NCBI RefSeq assembly: GCF_036786105.1
Contig: NZ_DAIQRQ010000015.1
Span: 28,244 to 92,243, forward strand
DNA: 64,000 nt
DNA from: Ohtaekwangia sp036786105
Lineage (GTDB): Bacteria > Bacteroidota > Bacteroidia > Cytophagales > Cyclobacteriaceae
Reading direction: 5' to 3'
The notes beneath the pieces were generated by a model. It was not told where the DNA came from, searched no databases, and saw nothing but the letters and a program-made list of their open reading frames with translations. This document shows, one piece after another, positions 37,237 to 46,700 of the stretch. How positions within the stretch are numbered: the first letter of the stretch is position 1; each line of letters opens with the position of its first letter. The position numbers and the translations under genes are program-made.

Positions 37237-37997
37237 CACGATGCGCGTTTAAGACTGGCCTTTAACTGCGACATGAGATCGGCGGATTTACGATGCGTAA
37301 CTTTCAACTTCGGGAACTCGGTCTTTTTGCCAGTTGCTTTCGCCTTGATCAATTTACGCAACTCTTCTGAATATGTATCCTTGAATTTTGAAATATCAAA
37401 TGGCGAAGTAAGCTGATCGATCAGCGAAAGCGCCATCTTCAACTCGCCGGCTTTCGGTTTACTGGCAGGCAATTTTAACTCAGATGAATCGCGAATCTCT
37501 TCTGCAAAGCGTATGCGATTCAGTACAATCACTTTATCCAACGGACGCAGCACACAAAGATGCTCGCGGCTGCGCAATACAAAACTTCCCACACCTGCCT
37601 TCTCACTCTTCAGCAGAGCATCGTGCAACAAGCTATAGGCACGCGTACCGGAACGTTCCGGCTCCAGGTAGTAAGGTGTTTCATAATAGATAGGATCAAT
37701 TTCCGCTTCTGAAACGAAATCGGTTATTTCAATGATTTTACTTTTCTTCGGGCTGGCTCTTTCAAAGTCCTTATCATCCAGCACAACATATTCGCCGTTG
37801 TATTTATAGGCCTTGACTATATTTCCCCACGTTACTTCTTTACCGGTTTCCTCATTTACACGATGAAAGCGAATGTGTGCATGATCTTTCTTATCGAGAA
37901 GATCAAGGTCAAGCTCACTTTGTTGTGTAGCGCTATATAATTTAACAGGAATATTTACGAGCCCGAAACCAATGGCTCCTGTCCAGATTGCTCTCAT
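37236..37997 (-). CDS. ku: Ku, NHEJ end-binding protein
   Basis: A 253-residue bacterial Ku: MRAIWTGAIGFGLVNIPVKL at the start, then RVNEETGKEVTWGNIVKAYK, YNGEYVVLDDKDFERASPKK, TPYYLEPERSGTRAYSLL and VLRSREHLCVLRPLDKVIVL. The core barrel and the ring-forming insertion are complete, and the C-terminal tail is basic (KATGKKTEFPKLKVTHRKS). It should encircle DNA ends as a homodimer and recruit LigD. The stop codon overlaps the LigD start. The shorter Ku paralogue lies 57 bases upstream on the same strand, so all three may form one operon. Confidence 0.96.
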   Translation of the reverse strand: MRAIWTGAIGFGLVNIPVKLYSATQQSELDLDLLDKKDHAHIRFHRVNEETGKEVTWGNIVKAYKYNGEYVVLDDKDFERASPKKSKIIEITDFVSEAEIDPIYYETPYYLEPERSGTRAYSLLHDALLKSEKAGVGSFVLRSREHLCVLRPLDKVIVLNRIRFAEEIRDSSELKLPASKPKAGELKMALSLIDQLTSPFDISKFKDTYSEELRKLIKAKATGKKTEFPKLKVTHRKSADLMSQLKASLKRAS

Positions 37998-38054
37998 GTG
38001 CTTGGTTGTTTACTGAAAGCATCTGTTTAAATAATATGCCAGACGTGATGTATA

Positions 38055-38534
38055 CTAAAAGAACTTCAGGCTCTGCATTGAAAAGAATTTCTTTACCTGG
38101 CCAAACGGAGAAAGACGCTTTGCCTCGGCTTCTGCGCCCATCATGCCATGCCGGGCCAGATTGTCTTCAAGCGTTTCATCTTCTGTAAAAGTATCCACCA
38201 ATTCAACACACATGCCTTCATCTTCTGCGTGCAACAGGCATATATAGTTGTTGTCGTAGCCGTTGAAGCTGCCGAGCGCAACTTTATTATTTTTTACTAA
38301 CCCGTCCTGAAGCAGGTTAAACGCATGCGCCCCCTCCTTATCAGGCTCAAGTTGGAGATTTGATTCGAATTGAGATTCATTGATCCTGTCGCGGGAGAGA
38401 AAATCGACAATTTGTATCACATTGCCGTTCTGCATATCCGTAGAGTCCGCGCCAGGTTGAAGCGTCTTCGTACTGATTTTAAAGGGTATAGTAACCAGGC
38501 CAAATTCCAGTGTTCCTGTCCAGCGTGTGTTCAT
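38055..38534 (-). CDS. Short Ku-like paralogue lacking the central segment
   Basis: 159 residues. MNTRWTGTLEFGLVTIPFKI aligns with the Ku start, and IIQIVDFLSRDRIN-type text (IQIVDFLSRDRINESQFES) aligns with Ku IIEITDFVSEAEIDPIYYE; LQLEPDKEGAHAFNLLQDGL, VKNNKVALGSF and YICLLHAEDEG follow the Ku order. Compared with the neighbour, about 55 residues between position 33 and that point are missing (the HxRF..VNEETGKEVTW and GEYVVLDDKDF block), and the C-terminal helical part is replaced by an unrelated tail. It cannot form a standard Ku ring by itself. It may be a partner, a modulator of Ku, or a decaying copy; the reading frame is intact. Confidence 0.8.
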   Translation of the reverse strand: MNTRWTGTLEFGLVTIPFKISTKTLQPGADSTDMQNGNVIQIVDFLSRDRINESQFESNLQLEPDKEGAHAFNLLQDGLVKNNKVALGSFNGYDNNYICLLHAEDEGMCVELVDTFTEDETLEDNLARHGMMGAEAEAKRLSPFGQVKKFFSMQSLKFF

Positions 38535-38606
38535 ACGAGAGGGGTTTAGCGTTTGGATGAGTAAAAAAATGTGCCTTCAACTCAACCAGCAGAAGAACAA
38601 TTTAAA

Positions 38607-38640
38607 AAAATATAACTACACTAGTGTAGAATTTTTTCAA
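38607..38640 (-). promoter_or_regulatory. Candidate promoter of the short Ku gene with an operator palindrome in the spacer
   Basis: On the minus strand a TTG (38640-38638) is followed after 23 bases by TATATTTT (38614-38607), close to the Bacteroidota -33/-7 pattern. The spacer holds the perfect 14-bp palindrome CTACACTAGTGTAG (38616-38629). Confidence 0.5.
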
Positions 38641-38663
38641 CATTTTCAGATATCATTCTATAT

Positions 38664-38675
38664 ACACTTAAGTGT
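38664..38675. promoter_or_regulatory. Second palindrome ACACTTAAGTGT upstream of the short Ku gene
   Basis: A perfect 12-bp palindrome, 47 bases centre to centre from the first, with the same half-site ACACT/AGTGT. The pair suggests a dimeric repressor. Confidence 0.5.
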
Positions 38676-38737
38676 TACGCCCTATATATTTAACATGCAG
38701 CGTAATTCCGGCATAGCATTTTAGGCATTACACCCAA

Positions 38738-38862
38738 GTCTTTCACTTTGTTGGGAGTGCTTAATTTGATAGGTTGTAAAATAAATACGGCTGAGAAATG
38801 ATTCCCACTGCCTGATCCAGGTAATGCTGGCGTAGGTAAACGAAGTGAAAGACCTTTTTTTT
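38738..38862 (+). ncRNA. TPP (THI-box) riboswitch, apparently without a target gene
   Basis: The conserved core is clear: GGGAGTGC (38753-38760), CGGCTGAGAAATG (38788-38800), CTGCCTGATCCAGGTAATGC then TGGCGTAGG (about 38809-38837). The closing P1 stem is 15 bp: 38738-38752 pairs with 38839-38853 with one G-T wobble. A run of eight T follows at once (38855-38862), so ligand-stabilised P1 could itself act as a terminator. No thiamine gene follows on this strand; the next features are a word repeat, the second gap and a gene on the opposite strand. The aptamer call is strong; the regulatory target is unknown. Confidence 0.87.
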
Positions 38863-38892
38863 AGCTTTTAGCTGCTAGCTTCCAGCTGCTAG
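38861..38892 (+). repeat. AGCTGCTAGC-word intergenic repeat, copy 3
   Basis: TTAGCTTTTAGCTGCTAGC then TTCCAGCTGCTAG, directly after the riboswitch T tract. Confidence 0.55.
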
Positions 38893-39208
38893 AGGAGTGT
38901 GGGTGGGATGAGGTGTGTACTTGGTTTTATGCTCAACATTTGTTGATCGGTTCCTTGTTCTTTATTCATTTGTCCCTTGTTCTTTATTCATTATTAATTC
39001 ATCGTTATTCAAATCTCTGCATGTGTAATATGTANNNNNNNNNNNNNNNNNNNNNNNNNNNNNNNNNNNNNNNNNNNNNNNNNNNNNNNNNNNNNNNNNN
39101 NNNNNNNNNNNNNNNNNNNNNNNNNNNNNNNNNNTTCTTTATTCATTATTAATTCATCGTTATTCAAATCTCTGCATGTGTAATATGTAACCGATAACGG
39201 CAAAGCAT
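38893..39208. other. Intergenic region with the second 100-N gap and duplicated 55-mers
   Basis: N run at 39035-39134. The 55 bases at 38980-39034 recur exactly at 39135-39189. Just before, a short tandem of about 24 bases (CCTTGTTCTTTATTCATT twice, around 38952-38994) may have broken the assembly graph. No gene is seen. Confidence 0.85.
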
Positions 39209-39883
39209 TCAGTTTCCCGTTTCAAGTATTGGGGCATCTACGGGTTTTGATTCGGGCGAGCCTTTCTGGCGCAGGTAAATGGAAAGCACAACAATAGCAG
39301 TAACGGCTACAAATTCGCTTTGCCAGTTTTGAAATGATTCAAACCAAAGACGGGATGTAAGTATATATTCACGCATTGTTTTCTCCGGTTCATTTCGAAG
39401 GCGTTGTTCTTCATTGTAGTCGCGCAGGCTTCCATAAGCATGCAACCAGAAACTGACTATAAAGAGTATAATAAAGGCAATGGTCAATGAGCTCTTGTAT
39501 AATCGCAACCACCATCCGCCTTTTTTTACTGGCCACGGTGCATCCTGGTGAGGCAACGGCTCGCGATCTACTTCTTCCGGTTCTTCCAATGATTTTGATT
39601 CACTTGATCCCTGCTGCCGTAAGAATATAGTGAGCATTACATACATGAACATCTGCAGAAATTCACTCTCCCAGTTTTCAAAAGTTACTTCCACAAAATG
39701 TCCTGTCGATAAATACTCGTGTAGCGATATCGGCGGTGCGTTTAATTTTTCAAGATCGCTGTTGTGCTCAATCCAGCCGGTATACGTCTGGCCGGAAAAT
39801 GCAAGTATAAAACATAGCACTAACACCAATGATAAACTATTTCTATACCAGAACGAATACTGCTGCTTTTTATCCTCACCCAT
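39209..39883 (-). CDS. DUF6766-family membrane protein with an internal duplication
   Basis: 224 residues from ATG 39883 (MGEDKKQQYSFWYRNSLSLV); the frame extends 26 codons further without a better start. Four hydrophobic spans. The two halves are alike: WYRNSLSLVLVLCFILAFSG / LYKSSLTIAFIILFIVSFWL and FENWESEFLQMFMYVMLTIF / FQNWQSEFVAVTAIVVLSIY, each followed by LRQQGSSESK or LRQKGSPESK. This is the DUF6766 pattern, a family found in soil bacteria near stress genes; the function is unknown. It lies between the riboswitch and the PfpI gene and is divergent from the latter. Confidence 0.85.
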   Translation of the reverse strand: MGEDKKQQYSFWYRNSLSLVLVLCFILAFSGQTYTGWIEHNSDLEKLNAPPISLHEYLSTGHFVEVTFENWESEFLQMFMYVMLTIFLRQQGSSESKSLEEPEEVDREPLPHQDAPWPVKKGGWWLRLYKSSLTIAFIILFIVSFWLHAYGSLRDYNEEQRLRNEPEKTMREYILTSRLWFESFQNWQSEFVAVTAIVVLSIYLRQKGSPESKPVDAPILETGN

Positions 39884-40044
39884 GATTGCATCGTTATTTT
39901 GTTTTAAGCCATAAAGACTATGCCGTACCTTGGTTAATAACCTATACTTCACGCGGGGCATGCTTTTTTCGATTTAGCGAATAATCTCAGCAGCACAGGA
40001 AGAAATCCGTCAGGTAATTATCAATTATATAAAACCGAAGAAAC

Positions 40045-40599
40045 ATGGAACAAAAACTTGCAGACAAGAAAGTGGCAGTACTGGCTACACATGGTTTTGA
40101 AGAATCTGAATTTACCGAACCCATTAAAGCATTGAAGGAAGCCGGCGCTACCGTTGATGTTGTTTCGCTGGAAGCAGGTAAGATCAAAGCGTGGGCAGAA
40201 AAGAACTGGGGCAAGGAGTATACGGTTGACAAAATAGTAGATGATGTAAGCGCAGACGATTACGATGCGCTGGTGCTGCCCGGTGGTGTTATAAATCCAG
40301 ACCAGCTGCGGATAGATGAAGATGCCGTAAATTTTGTAACGGAGTTTTTACAGGCACATAAACCTGTTGCAGCGATATGCCACGGTCCGTGGACGCTGAT
40401 CGAAACCGGTTTGATGGAAGGACGTGAAGTTACCTCCTATCCTTCTATACGAACCGACCTGATCAATGCCGGAGCAAACTGGGTAGACCGCGAGGTGGTA
40501 GTAGACAACGGACTGGTTACGAGCCGGAGTCCGAAAGACCTGCCGGCTTTTTGTAAAAAAATGATTGAAGAGATCGCCGAAGGTGTTCACCAGGAATAA
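40045..40599 (+). CDS. PfpI/DJ-1-family protein (YhbO-like, class I glutamine amidotransferase-like)
   Basis: 184 residues. KKVAVLATHGFEESEFTEPI at the start, LVLPGGVINPDQLR in the middle, and the nucleophile elbow AAICHGPWTLIETGL with the catalytic Cys-His pair; the conserved Glu is in GFEESE. The family (PfpI, YhbO, YraA) includes proposed deglycases, glyoxalase III-like and chaperone stress proteins. Cytoplasmic. Single gene followed by its own terminator, next to the Ku/LigD block, in keeping with general-stress loci of soil bacteria. Confidence 0.93.
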   Translation: MEQKLADKKVAVLATHGFEESEFTEPIKALKEAGATVDVVSLEAGKIKAWAEKNWGKEYTVDKIVDDVSADDYDALVLPGGVINPDQLRIDEDAVNFVTEFLQAHKPVAAICHGPWTLIETGLMEGREVTSYPSIRTDLINAGANWVDREVVVDNGLVTSRSPKDLPAFCKKMIEEIAEGVHQE

Positions 40600-40626
40600 C
40601 AACGTACCAATCCCCTCTCCATATAT

Positions 40627-40657
40627 AGTATGCCCGGACTACCTGGCATACTTTTTT
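40627..40657 (+). terminator. Rho-independent terminator after the PfpI gene
   Basis: Perfect 8-bp stem AGTATGCC / GGCATACT with loop CGGACTACCT, followed by six T. Confidence 0.85.
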
Positions 40658-40798
40658 ATTTATAAATGTTTCGACTTGCGTTGTGGAACTAATTCCGCAA
40701 GAGGCAAACCATATATGGATTATTTTACTTTTTAATCTCATATACATGTATTGTCATCAATTCTCTAGTAACTTGTTTTTACATAAACTATCTACCTC

Positions 40799-43700
40799 AT
40801 GGGCAAAAAAACCAAAGCTGTAACTTCTTCGAAGAACGGAGATAGCGTGGAAGTGCTTTCCCGGCCGAAGGCCACACGGAAAAAAGTGCAGGCGCAACAT
40901 CAGCATCCTATAGATCAGGAATACTACCAGCAGCTCGGCATTCTTGACAATCGCGAATTGCTTCGCGTGCTCACTGAAGTGCGCAATGGAAATTTTACCG
41001 TGCGCATGCCTTTCGATCAGGTCGGTGTAAGTGGCAAGATATGCGATACACTCAATGATATAATTTCCCTCAATGAAAAGATGATGCAGGAGTTTATGCG
41101 TGCCGGTAATACCATCGGCAAGCAGGGTAAACTTACGGAGCGCATCGAAGTGCCCAATGCAAAAGGCTCGTGGAGCACAGGGGTAAATTCCCTAAACGGG
41201 CTCATCTCCGACCTGGTGCATCCTACTATCGAGATTGCGCATGTAATCAGTTCTGTAGCGAAGGGAAATCTCTCGCAGGAAATGCAGCAGGAAATCGGCG
41301 GCCATGTATTGCAGGGTGAATTTGCACGCATCGCCAAAGAAGTAAACGACATGGTGAAGCAGCTCAACCTCTTCTCGATGGAGGTAACGCGTGTGGCCCG
41401 TGAAGTAGGCTCGGAAGGTAAACTTGGTGGTCAGGCGAAAGTAAAAGGTGTAGACGGAGTGTGGAAAGATCTCACCGATTCGGTGAACCAGATGGCCGGT
41501 AATCTCACCAACCAGGTGCGTAACATTGCCGAAGTAACCACGGCCATTGCACGGGGTAATCTCTCCAAAAAAATTACGGTGGATGTGAAAGGAGAAATGC
41601 TCGAGCTGAAAAATACAATCAACACACTGGTGGACCAGCTCAACTCATTCTCCTCTGAAGTAACGCGTGTGGCACTTGAAGTAGGTACCGAAGGACGACT
41701 CGGTGGCCAGGCCACAGTGCGCGGTGTGGGGGGTGTATGGAAAGACCTTACAGACTCGGTAAACCAGATGGCCGGTAACCTTACCGCGCAGGTACGAAAT
41801 ATAGCGGGGGTAACAACCGCGGTGGCAAAAGGAGATTTGTCGAAGAAGATTACGGTAGATGCGAAGGGAGAATTGCTGGAGTTGAAGAACACTATAAATA
41901 CCATGGTGGATCAGCTCAACTCATTCTCATCGGAAGTAACACGCGTGGCGCGCGAGGTAGGTTCGGAAGGACAGCTCGGTGGCCAGGCCGATGTACCGGG
42001 TGTAGGTGGTACATGGAAAGACTTGACAGACTCCGTAAACCAGATGGCCGGTAACTTAACAAACCAGGTACGAAATATAGCGGGGGTAACCACCGCGGTA
42101 GCGAACGGTGACTTATCGAAGAAAATTACCGTGGACGTGCGCGGAGAAATGCTCGAGTTGAAGAACACTATAAATACCATGGTGGATCAGCTTAACTCCT
42201 TCGGATCAGAAGTAACGCGCGTGGCCCTCGAAGTAGGTACGGAAGGTAAGCTCGGTGGACAGGCCACAGTGAAAGGTGTGGGTGGTATCTGGAAAGATCT
42301 CACCGACTCGGTAAACCAGATGGCTTCCAACCTTACTGGTCAGGTGCGAAATATAGCGGGCGTAACTACAGCGGTGGCGAACGGTGACTTGTCGAAGAAA
42401 ATTACCGTGGACGTGCGCGGAGAAATGCTGGAGTTGAAGAATACGATAAATACCATGGTGGATCAGCTCAACTCCTTCGGATCAGAGGTAACGCGTGTGG
42501 CCCTCGAAGTAGGTACCGAAGGTAAGCTCGGAGGACAAGCCACGGTAAAAGGTGTTGGTGGTGTCTGGAAAGATTTGACAGACTCGGTAAACCAGATGGC
42601 ATCCAACCTTACCGGTCAGGTGCGAAATATAGCAGAAGTAACAACGGCCGTGGCAAAAGGCGACCTCTCGAAGAAAATTACCGTGGATGCGAAAGGTGAA
42701 TTGCTGGAGTTGAAGAACACTATAAACACGATGGTGGATCAGCTGAACTCCTTCTCATCGGAAGTAACACGCGTGGCACGTGAAGTGGGTTCCGATGGTC
42801 AGCTCGGTGGTCAGGCAAACGTGCCCGGTGTAGGCGGTACATGGAAAGACTTGACGGACTCCGTAAACCAGATGGCTTCCAACCTGACGAACCAGGTGCG
42901 AAATATAGCGGAGGTAACAACAGCCGTGGCGAAGGGCGACTTGTCGAAGAAGATTGCGGTGGACGTGCGTGGAGAAATGCTCGAGTTGAAGAACACGATC
43001 AATACCATGGTGGATCAGCTCAACTCCTTCGGATCAGAAGTAACGCGTGTGGCGCGCGAAGTAGGTTCTGAAGGTCAGCTGGGTGGACAGGCCGATGTAC
43101 CCGGTGTTGGTGGTACATGGAAAGATTTGACGGACTCCGTAAATAAGATGGCCGATAACCTGACGAACCAGGTGCGAAATATAGCAGAGGTAACAACAGC
43201 CGTGGCGAAGGGTGACCTCTCGAAGAAAATTACCGTGGACGTGAAGGGTGAAATGCTGGAGTTGAAGAATACGATCAACACCATGGTGGATCAGCTCAAC
43301 TCCTTTGCATCGGAAGTAACGCGTGTGGCCAGTGAAGTAGGTTCAGAAGGTAAACTCGGTGGACAAGCTACAGTAAAAGGTGTTGGTGGCGTATGGAAAG
43401 GTTTGACAGACTCGGTAAACCAGATGGCCGGTAACCTTACGGCACAGATTCGAAATATAGCGAACGTAGCGGTAGCGGTGGCGAACGGTGACTTGTCGAA
43501 GAAAATTACCGTAGACGTGCGCGGAGAAATTTTACAGTTGAAAGAAACACTGAACACCATGGTGGATCAGCTTCGCGGGTTCGCATCGGAAGTAACGCGT
43601 GTGGCGCGCGAAGTGGGTACTGAAGGTAAACTCGGTGGACAAGCCTTCGTGCCAGGTGTGGCCGGTACATGGAAAGATTTGACGGACTCCGTAAACCAGA

Positions 43701-46700
43701 TGGCGGGTAACCTTACCGACCAGGTGCGAAATATAGCGGGGGTAACAACCGCGGTGGCGAACGGTGACCTCTCGAAAAAAATTACCGTAGACGTGCGTGG
43801 AGAAATGCTCGAGTTAAAGAACACCGTGAACACGATGGTGGAACAGCTCAACTCCTTCGCATTTGAAGTGACGCGCGTGGCACGTGAAGTAGGTACAGAA
43901 GGTAAACTCGGTGGACAAGCCGAGGTGCGCGGTGTAGCCGGTACGTGGAAAGACTTGACAGACTCGGTAAACCAGATGGCCTCGAACCTTACCGGCCAGG
44001 TGCGTGGTATAGCGAAGGTGGTAACTTCGGTGGCAAAAGGAAATTTGAAACAAAAGCTATCCATCAACGCGTTGGGAGAGTTAGCGCAGTTAACCGACAC
44101 AATCAACGAGATGATCGATACACTTGCCGTGTTTGCCGACCAGGTAACAACGGTGGCACGCGAAGTAGGTGTGGAAGGACGGCTCGGTGGTCAGGCCAGT
44201 GTACCTGGAGCATCCGGTACATGGAAAGATTTGACGGAGAACGTGAACCAGCTTGCTGCGAATTTAACTACACAGGTGCGCTCTATATCGGAAGTGGCAT
44301 CGGCGGTAACAAAAGGAGATTTAACGCGAACCATTCGCGTGGATGCAAAAGGAGAACTCGAGGCGTTGAAAGATACCATCAACCAGATGATCACGAACCT
44401 GCGCGAAACTACTTTGCGTAACCAGGATCAGGACTGGCTGAAATCGAACCTTGCGAAATTTACCCAGATGTTGCAGGGGCAACGCGATCTCGACACTGTA
44501 TCGAAGCGCATTCTTTCCGAGCTTGCGCAAGTGGTAAATGCACATTTCGGTGCATTCTATATTTTGAAACAGGACGAAGAAACTGCCAACGTTAAACTGC
44601 AACTCTTCGCTGCATACGCCTATAAAGAAGAGAAAAATATACCGAAGGAATTTGCCATCGGCGAAGGTCTTGTAGGGCAGTGCGCATTCGAGAAAGAAAG
44701 GATCCTGCTTACCAACGTGCCGCAAGGGTATATCAAGATCAACTCCGGTCTTGGCAAAGCGAAACCTTCCAACCTCATTATTCTGCCCGTGTTGTTCGAG
44801 AATGATGTGAAGGCGGTAATCGAACTGGCATCACTCGAAGTATTCAACGAAACTCACCTCGACTTCCTCAGCCAGGTAACAGAAAGTATTGGTATCGTGC
44901 TGAACACGATCGAAGCAAATACACGTACAGAAGAGCTCCTTACGCAATCGCAATCACTGGCCAGTGAGTTGAAAGTACAGCAAGGCGAGTTGCGCAGAAC
45001 AAACGATGAGCTTCAGGATAAAGCGCTGCTGCTGGTAAAGCAGAAAGAAGAAGTGGAAGCCAAGAACAAAGAAGTGGAAGAAGCGCGCCGTTCACTCGAA
45101 GAAAAAGCAGAACAGCTTACACTTACATCCAAGTATAAATCCGAGTTCCTCGCCAACATGTCGCACGAGTTGCGCACACCGCTCAACAGTTTGCTTATTC
45201 TCGCGCAACAGCTTTACGAAAATGCAGAAGGCAATCTGAATGAAAAGCAGATTCGTTACGCCAAGACGATTCACTCGTGCGGTGATGACCTGATCCAACT
45301 CATCAACGATATTCTTGACCTCTCGAAGATCGAATCCGGATTTATATCAACAAATATATCTCCGGTTCCGCTGGCAGAGATTGCATCCTTTGTGGAAACT
45401 ACATTCAAGCCTATATCTGAAGCGCGCAACCTCAAGTTCAGAATCGAGATGGAGCCTTCCCTCCCGTCATCACTGGAAACAGATATACAGCGACTCAACC
45501 AGATTCTCAAGAACCTGCTCTCGAACGCATTTAAATTTACCGAGAAGGGAGAAGTAAGTTTGAAAATATACGATGCACCGCGCAACTGGAAACCGGGGAA
45601 CCAGAACCTCGACCATGCAAAACGCGTGATCGCCTTCTCCATCAGCGATACCGGTATAGGTATACCGCAGGAGAAACAAATGATTATCTTCGAAGCATTC
45701 CAGCAGGCAGAAGGTTCTACCAGCCGGAAGTATGGTGGCACCGGGCTGGGCTTGTCCATCAGCCGGGGTCTTGCCGAACTGCTGGGCGGTACCATCGAGC
45801 TCGACAGTGCTCCCGGAAGAGGAAGTACATTTACCCTGTTCCTGCCGGCCGACTCGCTGGCCAATATAGCGCCACGCGAAACTTCGAAGAGTATAAAAGC
45901 GATTGAGCAGTTGCAGTTAACCGATAACAACGGCAACATCGATACCCTGCTCAGTACGTTGCGTGTTACCAAAGATGGTGTGGACACGCGCGGCCTCGAG
46001 ATTGTGAACGAAATGATCAACGAAACCGGCGATGACCGGAACCACATTCAACCATCCGATAAAGTTATACTCATTGTGGAAGACGATTATCGCTTTGGTA
46101 AAATTGTGATCGACAAAGCACATGAGGCCGGTTTGAAAGCCGTGGTCGCCACCAGTGCACTGGAAGTATTCGATTTCATCAATCGCTATTCCCCTGTGGC
46201 CATCACACTCGATGTAAAACTTCCCGACACCAGTGGCTGGAAAGTACTCGACCTGCTGCGCGGCGATCTCAACTACCGCCATATACCGATTCACGTTATA
46301 TCGGGTGAAGAGAATAAAACGCTGGCATTGAAACGCGGAGCCCGCAGCTTCCTGCTCAAGCCGCTCGACAACACAGCACTTGATGAGCTGATTACCGACA
46401 TCGCATCCTATAACCAGCATGAACCCAAGCGTATACTGGTAGTGGAAGATAACGAGATCGATTCATCACAGATTGCCAAGATCATCCAGGATAACAACCT
46501 GCTGGTAACCATCGCCACTACCGGTGCAGAAGCGATTGACCTGATCAAGAAAGAGGAGCCGGATTGCATCATTCTCGACTATACATTGCCTGATATATCC
46601 GGGCCGGAACTGGTACACACCGTGAGTCAGTTGAAGAAGAAACTCACCCCGGTAATTGTATATTCAGCACGCGATTTCAACAAGGTGGAGATGAATCAGC

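Noticed and set aside
41431..44106. Repeated minus-strand open frames of 60-180 codons opposite the poly-HAMP gene
   Set aside because: They recur every 276 bases because the DNA repeats; their translations (MVFIVFFNSS-type) are low-quality mirror text of the HAMP units.
41384..44420. Could the regular repeats be a CRISPR array?
   Set aside because: The period is 276 bp with no unique spacers, and the whole stretch is one open frame with clear HAMP sequence. No cas genes are present.
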